A stretch of DNA of 11,130 nucleotides from an uncultured Oscillospiraceae bacterium (GTDB lineage: Bacteria; Bacillota; Clostridia; UBA1212; SIG427): contig CABQMV010000065.1 of NCBI GenBank assembly GCA_902465325.1, forward strand, positions 1-11,130, written 5' to 3'. Each line of letters begins with the position of its first letter. The stretch's first letter is position 1. The notes under the pieces were generated by a model. That model made no database searches. It was not told the origin of the DNA and saw only the letters and a list, made by a program, of their open reading frames with translations. The position numbers were made by a program, and so were the translations under genes. Below are positions 6,465 to 11,130 of the stretch, piece after piece.

Positions 6465-7588
6465 TCGACAGCTTTGGAGCCGGGGCGGACCCTGTGGCTC
6501 ACCGTTTCGGCGATGAGGGCGCCAACACCATGCTGCATGCTTCCCAGGCGGTGGCCGGTCCCAAATGGTCTTTTCTGGGGAAAATGGGTTTGGGAAATGC
6601 GGCGGCTCTGGCAGGCTTTGAACCGGAAGGGTGTCCCGCAGTACAGTATCCGCTGGCCTCTTATGGTATTTTACAGAAAGAGGGGCCCGGCAAGGACACT
6701 CTGACTGGCCATTGGGAGTTGGCAGGGCTTGTGACGGCTATGGAGCTTCGAACTTTTCCGCCGGCTTATCCGTCTTTCCCAGAGGATTTTATGAAGCAGC
6801 TGGAGCAGGCGGCCGGACGGCCGGTATTGGGAAACCGGGCAGCCTCCGGAACGCAGATTATTCAAGAGCTGGGCGAAGAGGCCTATGAGCGCAGAGCCAT
6901 CATTGCGTATACCTCCGCAGATTCTGTGCTTCAGCTGGCGGCACATCAGGAGGCCGTTCCGTTAGAGGAGCTGTATCGGATCTGCCGGGAGGCCAGGATT
7001 CTATGTGATGCCTATCAGGTGGGTCGGGTAATTGCCAGACCCTTTGTTGGAGACCCGGTGAGCGGCTATACCCGTACAGCCTTCCGACACGATTACAGTA
7101 TTGAAAAGCCGGGGCCGTGCTGGATAGAGGGTAAAATGCACACAGAAGGCTGGACCGTAACCGGTGTAGGGAAGATCGGGGATATTTTTAATGGAGAGGG
7201 CATCGACAGAAACTATCCGGACAAGGGCAATTCTGCCTGTTTTGCCAGGGTGCTGGAGCTTGCTTCCCAACCGCAGACAGATCCGGCGGCGAAAGAACTG
7301 ATTTTTATTAATCTTATAGATACAGATATGGAGTATGGGCACAGGCGGGATCCGGCAGGCTACTGCCGGGAAATTCAACGGATTTCTGTTTTTCTGGAGA
7401 ATCTGTACGGTCTGTGCTGCACAGGCGATAAGCTGGTAGTCACTGCTGACCACGGCTGTGATCCTGCTTTCAGGGGGACAGATCATACCAGAGAATATGT
7501 GCCTTTGCTGGCGCTGAAAAAGGACGGAAAAGCTGGCGTTGCTTTGGGAAAAATGAATTCCTTCTGCAGCTGTATTGCTCAGATCTAG
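6443..7588 (+). CDS. deoB: Phosphopentomutase
   Basis: Interconverts ribose/deoxyribose 1- and 5-phosphates, linking nucleoside breakdown to the pentose phosphate pathway; cytoplasmic, metal (Mn) dependent, alkaline phosphatase superfamily. The 381-residue protein is slightly shorter than the usual 390-410. Predicted metal ligands are all present: D9 (VIDSFGAG), D295 and H300 (DMEYGH), D336 and H337 (TADHG), and H348 (GTDHTREY). Their spacing agrees with that known for the Bacillus cereus enzyme. The phosphorylated threonine lies in GKDTLTGHWE (83-92). The final residues, after VALG, are unusual (MNSFCSCIAQI) where the family normally has a TFADIGAT-like ending; no frameshift restores it in other frames. 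The ATG lies inside the recO 3' end with GAGGGCGG shortly upstream. Its TAG shares CTAG with the stop of the convergent gene. Placement after recO is not the usual context. Confidence 0.95.
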   Translation: MRAYLIVIDSFGAGADPVAHRFGDEGANTMLHASQAVAGPKWSFLGKMGLGNAAALAGFEPEGCPAVQYPLASYGILQKEGPGKDTLTGHWELAGLVTAMELRTFPPAYPSFPEDFMKQLEQAAGRPVLGNRAASGTQIIQELGEEAYERRAIIAYTSADSVLQLAAHQEAVPLEELYRICREARILCDAYQVGRVIARPFVGDPVSGYTRTAFRHDYSIEKPGPCWIEGKMHTEGWTVTGVGKIGDIFNGEGIDRNYPDKGNSACFARVLELASQPQTDPAAKELIFINLIDTDMEYGHRRDPAGYCREIQRISVFLENLYGLCCTGDKLVVTADHGCDPAFRGTDHTREYVPLLALKKDGKAGVALGKMNSFCSCIAQI

Positions 7589-8436
7589 CGGATGGCTTTC
7601 AGGGTGATTCTCCTACAGGTTCCGTTATAGCCTTCGGACGTTACCAGCTGCGAAATGCCCGGCGCAATTTCTTCTTGGCAGCACAGATGCAGGTGGCCTG
7701 CAATTACTGCGGCCATGGGGGAGGACGGATGGAGCACGCTCTTTAAAAAGGCGTCGGTTGCTTCGCAGCGGATCCCGTCGGATCCCAGACACAGATTACG
7801 GCCATTCCAGATTTCCCTGGATTTTTGTGCCAGCAGCGGGGAGGAAATGGGTACATGGACAGCCAGAAGAAGGGGCTTTCCCTTTAGAAACAGAGCCTTT
7901 GTTCTGGCCAGCTGTTCTTTTGTAAATGTATCGGTGCTGTTGTCCAGACCGGCTAGAATAAAATCATCGAATTCTAAAAAATGAAAGGAGGTGTCCCCTC
8001 CGGAAATATCTGAGAATGCGGGCAGGTATCTGCGCTTCGCTTCAGGAGAATGATAGGCGTCCAAAAAACTCCAGTCGTGATTGCCTACTACATAAAAGGT
8101 TTTTACAGGAGAGGTTCGGATCATTTTTTTCAGAAAATCTATATTTTTCTGGGACGGCATATCAATAATATCTCCGGTCATCAGAATCAGGTCCGCGCCA
8201 ATGGCCTCTGCATAAGAGAAGAAAGCGGCAAATCTTTCATGGGCCGGAATACCGTCTTCTGTAAACAGCACGTTTCCTCTGTCTCTGGCAGTGTCCTTTC
8301 TCTGGGCGCTCTGGGTTTCCTCAATCAGGGTCATATGGACGTCTGTAATATGGAGAAGGGTGTAATCTCTTTTCAGCCCTTTTATGGGCAGCTCTGAGGA
8401 GAGAATCCGGCTTTTAGGCAGATCGGGACAAGTCAC
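7585..8436 (-). CDS. Calcineurin-like metallophosphoesterase
   Basis: A 283-residue cytoplasmic protein with no signal peptide or membrane segment. The metallophosphoesterase signature is complete: DVH (D32, H34), GDIID (88-92), GNHD (118-121), HVP (H194) and GHLH (247-250), which together bind two metal ions and hydrolyse a phosphomono- or diester. Substrate cannot be told from the motifs. Between the first and second motifs is a longer-than-minimal insert (about 35-80; charged, KDTARDRGN) that may shape the substrate pocket. The start is GTG (complement of 8434-8436), with GGGAGG 10 bases upstream. The gene is convergent with deoB and divergent from yhaM. Similar single-domain members include YkuE-like and Icc-like phosphoesterases, but assigning either name would go beyond the evidence. 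Confidence 0.9.
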   Translation of the reverse strand: MTCPDLPKSRILSSELPIKGLKRDYTLLHITDVHMTLIEETQSAQRKDTARDRGNVLFTEDGIPAHERFAAFFSYAEAIGADLILMTGDIIDMPSQKNIDFLKKMIRTSPVKTFYVVGNHDWSFLDAYHSPEAKRRYLPAFSDISGGDTSFHFLEFDDFILAGLDNSTDTFTKEQLARTKALFLKGKPLLLAVHVPISSPLLAQKSREIWNGRNLCLGSDGIRCEATDAFLKSVLHPSSPMAAVIAGHLHLCCQEEIAPGISQLVTSEGYNGTCRRITLKAIR

Positions 8437-8446
8437 TTCTGGTTTG

Positions 8447-8452
8447 CCTCCC
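8447..8452 (-). promoter_or_regulatory. Ribosome binding site deciding the GTG start of the metallophosphoesterase
   Basis: The plus strand reads CCTCCC, which is GGGAGG on the minus strand, 10 bases before GTG. No ATG competes close by. Confidence 0.65.
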
Positions 8453-8462
8453 TTGTTGGTGT

Positions 8463-8499
8463 ATTATAATGTATACTCTGGTTTCTTTCTGCTTTTCAA
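8463..8499 (-). promoter_or_regulatory. Candidate sigma-A promoter for the metallophosphoesterase gene
   Basis: On the minus strand a perfect TATAAT lies at 8468-8463, giving a transcription start near 8456, just upstream of the ribosome binding site. The -35 is weak: CAGAAA at the right distance matches 3 of 6. A better TTGAAA at 8499-8494 is 25 bases from that -10, but 18 from an alternative -10, TATACA (8475-8470). One of these two arrangements is likely; I cannot tell which. Confidence 0.42.
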
Positions 8500-8534
8500 A
8501 GTGTATCACATTCCCTTTTAAAAGTAAAACACTT
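8499..8534. repeat. Inverted repeat and palindrome in the divergent promoter region
   Basis: AAGTGT (8499-8504) and ACACTT (8529-8534) form an inverted repeat. Between them is the perfect palindrome CTTTTAAAAG (8515-8524). The two are not concentric. They lie between the two divergent promoters, and the right arm overlaps the proposed -35 of yhaM, so an operator is conceivable. AT-rich sequence makes chance matches easy. Confidence 0.25.
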
Positions 8535-8561
8535 GCTGGGATATGGCGTATGTGCTATACT
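8533..8561 (+). promoter_or_regulatory. Likely sigma-A promoter with extended -10 for yhaM-addB
   Basis: TATACT at 8556-8561 matches the -10 consensus in 5 of 6 and is preceded by TGC, an extended -10 element. TTGCTG at 8533-8538 (3 of 6) lies 17 bases upstream. Transcription would start near 8568, giving a leader of about 36 bases containing AAGAGGA (8587-8593), the ribosome binding site 10 bases before ATG 8604. Confidence 0.58.
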
Positions 8562-8603
8562 TTTTACCAACAGAAAATTATGCAGAAAGAGGATGCTTAC
8601 TGT

Positions 8604-9566
8604 ATGCCGGAGATCAGAGAAAAGAAAATTAAGGATTTCAAGGCCGGAGATACTGTTCAGGGCTTTTTTTATATTAGAGAGTCGGAAATGAAACAGACGA
8701 CCACCAATAACCGCTATATGAATTTTACCTTTTCCGATAATACGGGGGATATCAATGCGAAGCTGTGGGATTCAGATGAGGATAACCCAAGACGGTTTCC
8801 GGCGGGGGTAATTGTGAAGGCCAGAGGTACCGTACTGGACTGGCAGGGGCAGCCTCAGTTTAAGCTGGACCTTATACGCAGAACCAATGAAACGGACGCC
8901 TTTGCTGTTGAGGACTACATTCCTTCTGCGCCGGTGCGGGCAGAGGAAATGTACCAGTACATTTTAGATACTTTGGCAGAGATGACAGACAGGGAGATGG
9001 CGGATTTTGTCGCCTATATTCTGAATCAGTATAAGGAGCTTCTGCTGCATTTTCCGGCGGCCAAAAAAAACCATCACGCTGTGCGGGACGGCCTACTGTA
9101 TCATACGGGGACCATGCTGAAGGCGGCAAAGAGGCTGGCACAGGTATATTCTTTTGTAAACAGGGATTTACTGTATGCGGGCGTTATTCTCCACGACATA
9201 GGAAAGCTGAAGGAGATGGAAGCCACTTCTCTTGGCCTGGTAAGCGATTACACGGCGGGAGGCAAGCTGCTGGGCCACCTGGTTCAGGGAATTACGATGC
9301 TGGATGAGGCGGCAAAGGCGACTGGCTTTAACAGCGAAAAGGCAATGGTTCTGGAGCATATGATTCTCTCCCACCATTATGAGCCTGAATACGGCAGCCC
9401 CAAACACCCTATGCTTCCAGAGGGAGAGCTGCTGCACTACCTGGATATTATGGATGCCAGAATGTATGATATGAACAAAGCTTATGAGAGCTGTGAGCCC
9501 GGCGGCTTCAGTGAAAGAATCTGGTCTCTGGAGAATCGAAGTCTGTATAAACCGAAATGGAACTGA
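8604..9566 (+). CDS. yhaM: 3'-5' exoribonuclease YhaM
   Basis: A 3'-to-5' exoribonuclease taking part in mRNA decay and transcript 3'-end trimming in Firmicutes. The 320-residue protein matches the usual length (about 314 in Bacillus). An N-terminal OB-fold nucleic-acid-binding domain (about 10-95; FFYIRESEMKQT, YMNFTFSDNTGDINAKLWD) is followed by an HD phosphohydrolase domain (about 155-300). HD residues seen are H167 (LLYHTGTM), H197-D198 (VILHDIGKLKE), H225 (GKLLGHL), H252 (LEHMILSHH), H257/H258 and D281 (LHYLDIMDARM). The start at ATG 8604 is preferred over upstream in-frame ATGs (8469, 8580) because it has a ribosome binding site, begins like family members and lies after the likely promoter. 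Its end overlaps addB by 10 bases. Confidence 0.95.
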   Translation: MPEIREKKIKDFKAGDTVQGFFYIRESEMKQTTTNNRYMNFTFSDNTGDINAKLWDSDEDNPRRFPAGVIVKARGTVLDWQGQPQFKLDLIRRTNETDAFAVEDYIPSAPVRAEEMYQYILDTLAEMTDREMADFVAYILNQYKELLLHFPAAKKNHHAVRDGLLYHTGTMLKAAKRLAQVYSFVNRDLLYAGVILHDIGKLKEMEATSLGLVSDYTAGGKLLGHLVQGITMLDEAAKATGFNSEKAMVLEHMILSHHYEPEYGSPKHPMLPEGELLHYLDIMDARMYDMNKAYESCEPGGFSERIWSLENRSLYKPKWN

Positions 9567-11130
9567 ATCTAATTACCGGAAGAGCTGGCGCGGGAAAGAG
9601 TCGGCTATGTATTGAAGAAATTGCAGGGATCTGCAGTGAGAATCCGGGAAATCCGGTTTTTCTCATTGTACCGGAGCAGTTTGCTGTACAGGCTGAGCGA
9701 AGACTGCTAGAGGCTATTCCCTCCGGCGGCCTATTGAATAATGAGGTACTTAGCTTTAAGCGGCTTACCCATCGGGTGTTGAATCAGTACGGAGGCGTTC
9801 ACAAAAAAATATTGAATTTGGCGGGCAGAAGTATGGTGTTGTCTCATGCCTTTCACCTGTGCCGGAAGCAGCTGGAGTATTACAGGGATTTCTCCCGGAA
9901 TATCTGGGATACAGAGAAAATAATGGGCTTTATAACGGAACTGGTGCGTTACGGTATTGGCCCGGAGCAGCTGACCCGGGCGTGGGAAGCTATGCCGTCC
10001 GACGGGCAGAGCGGCGAGCTGACTGTCAAGCTCAGAGAGCTGTCTCTAGTATACAGCTGCTATAAACAGCTGCTGAGCGCAGAATATATGGATGAGCTGG
10101 ATATGCACAGCCTGCTGATAGAAAAGCTGGAGTCGGAAAGGCCTTTTCAGAATGCTGTCTTTTGGATTGATGAATTTACCGGCTTTACCACGCTGGAGCT
10201 GGAGATTATAGATTGTCTGGTGCTCCAGTGTAATGCAGTAAACGTGTGTCTGCCGGCGGATGAGCAGGCAGAGCAAATTTTCAGAGGGGTACATTTTACT
10301 GCCAGGCAGCTGTCGGAGATTGGAGACCGGGCAGGCTGCGGCTGCAAGAGAAACTATTTGGCTCCAAAGCCTTTGCCCCGTTTTTTGGACAATTCTGCCC
10401 TGGCAGTTCTGGAGAGAGAGTTCAGCCGGTATCCCTGTGTGCCCTGTGAGGAGGTTCCCCGAAATATACAGATTCGAAAATGTACGGACATTCATCAGGA
10501 GGTATACAATTCCGCTCTGGAAATACAGCGGCTCTGCTCTGAAGAGGGACTGCGGTTTTGTGATATTTCAGTGACAGTCCGGGATCTGTCGCTCTACAAA
10601 AATGTAATCAGTGCCATCTATCCTCTCATGGGAATTTCCTATTTTATGGATGAAAGAATGAGCTTGGACAGACATCCTCTGACTTCCTGTATCCTGGATG
10701 CCTTGGATATTATTGCCGGAGGGTGGCGGTACGACAGTGTGTTCAGCTTTTTAAAGTCAGGCTACTATCCGGCAGAAAAGCCTGTGCTGGATCGACTGGA
10801 GAACTATGTGCTGGCAGTTGGATTAAAGGGGAAGACCGGATGGGAAAAGCCCGTTCCCGACCCGGAGTGCGAAGCTCTCCGGACAGGCTTTATGAGTAAA
10901 ATGAATTGTCTATACGAGGAGCTGCGGGGCAGTAAAACGTACAGAGACGCGCTGCTGTCCCTGTGCCGGTTTCTGGATTCTCTCAAAATACAGGAGCGGC
11001 TGGAATTGGGGCCGGCTGGCGGAAGGGATATATGGGGCGTTATTACTGAGGTTTTTGGCCAGCTGAGAGATTTTCTGGGGGATCAGCCCTGCGGCGGGAT
11101 TGCCAGAACGGCAGAGGAGCTGAAGGAACT
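9557..11130 (+). CDS. addB: ATP-dependent helicase/deoxyribonuclease subunit B (AddB), 3' end cut off by the window
   Basis: AddB partners AddA in the AddAB enzyme, which resects double-strand breaks for RecA loading (the Firmicute counterpart of RecBCD). The frame stays open from ATG 9557 to the window end: 524 full codons and two bases, about 45% of the usual ~1,150 residues. The start MELNLITGRAGAGKS carries Walker A (GRAGAGKS, 8-15), followed by FLIVPEQFAVQAERRLL (about 36-52) and EVLSFKRLTHRVL (about 63-75), both typical of AddB. WIDEFTGFT (203-211) matches the helicase motif II region of the family. The C-terminal nuclease and iron-sulfur cysteines lie beyond the window. The gene starts inside yhaM, and a stop at 9548-9550 excludes any longer form. 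No strong ribosome binding site is visible, so translation is probably coupled to yhaM. addA would be expected downstream. Confidence 0.95.
   Translation, partial: MELNLITGRAGAGKSRLCIEEIAGICSENPGNPVFLIVPEQFAVQAERRLLEAIPSGGLLNNEVLSFKRLTHRVLNQYGGVHKKILNLAGRSMVLSHAFHLCRKQLEYYRDFSRNIWDTEKIMGFITELVRYGIGPEQLTRAWEAMPSDGQSGELTVKLRELSLVYSCYKQLLSAEYMDELDMHSLLIEKLESERPFQNAVFWIDEFTGFTTLELEIIDCLVLQCNAVNVCLPADEQAEQIFRGVHFTARQLSEIGDRAGCGCKRNYLAPKPLPRFLDNSALAVLEREFSRYPCVPCEEVPRNIQIRKCTDIHQEVYNSALEIQRLCSEEGLRFCDISVTVRDLSLYKNVISAIYPLMGISYFMDERMSLDRHPLTSCILDALDIIAGGWRYDSVFSFLKSGYYPAEKPVLDRLENYVLAVGLKGKTGWEKPVPDPECEALRTGFMSKMNCLYEELRGSKTYRDALLSLCRFLDSLKIQERLELGPAGGRDIWGVITEVFGQLRDFLGDQPCGGIARTAEELKE

Noticed and set aside
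7001..7486. Minus-strand frame of 161 codons opposite deoB
   Set aside because: It is antisense to the metal-binding half of phosphopentomutase and has no own ribosome binding site or motif.
8469..8603. Longer YhaM with 45 extra N-terminal residues
   Set aside because: The extension covers both proposed promoters, has no ribosome binding site, is unlike the family N-terminus, and would precede the likely transcription start.
10046..10495. Minus-strand frame of 149 codons and plus-strand frames of 68 and 104 codons within addB
   Set aside because: All lie inside the continuous AddB frame, which runs uninterrupted to the window end and has the family motifs.
1..11130. A novel defence, CRISPR, toxin-antitoxin or mobile system
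   Set aside because: Every gene belongs to a known housekeeping, repair or sporulation family, or is a standard metallophosphoesterase. Gaps are all under 170 bases and hold no repeat array or unexplained gene.

Overview
The window looks like an ordinary stretch of chromosome from a spore-forming, low-to-moderate GC Firmicute. The best guess is a Lachnospiraceae / Clostridium cluster XIVa relative. This rests on gene content (spore cortex deacetylase, yqfC-yqfD, AddB, YhaM), the order phoH-ybeY-era-recO, strong AGGAGG-type ribosome binding sites, and GTG/TTG starts. Base composition looks near 50% GC by eye; I did not compute it. I see no mobile element, CRISPR array, tRNA or rRNA, and no clear sign of recent transfer.

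Layout, left to right. Positions 1-939 hold the 3' three quarters of proA (proline biosynthesis). After a 93-base gap with two small palindromes and a possible sigma-E promoter comes a three-gene, overlapping sporulation cluster at 1033-3343: a PdaA-like cortex peptidoglycan deacetylase, yqfC and yqfD. A second gap (3344-3486) carries a likely sigma-A, extended -10 promoter. It is followed by a tightly overlapping housekeeping operon at 3487-7588: phoH (PhoH-like ATPase), ybeY (rRNA maturation endoribonuclease), era (ribosome-assembly GTPase), recO (recombination mediator, unusually short) and deoB (phosphopentomutase). A convergent metallophosphoesterase gene (7585-8436, minus strand) shares the four bases CTAG with deoB, so the two stop codons overlap. 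A 167-base divergent promoter region (8437-8603) separates it from yhaM (3'-5' exoribonuclease, 8604-9566). yhaM overlaps the start of addB (9557 to the window end, cut off), the B subunit of the AddAB double-strand-break repair helicase-nuclease.

Functional reading: the window joins proline synthesis, forespore/mother-cell cortex building, 16S rRNA maturation and 30S assembly (YbeY, Era, probably PhoH), RNA decay (YhaM) and homologous recombination (RecO, AddB). Almost all neighbouring genes within an operon overlap by 4-22 bases, which suggests translational coupling.

I found no convincing new biological system. The points most worth a second look are a RecO that lacks the usual four-cysteine zinc module and the usual C-terminal end, deoB joined to the era-recO operon by a 22-base overlap, the compact sporulation operon with its candidate sigma-E promoter, and the CTAG stop-stop overlap with no room for a terminator between the genes.
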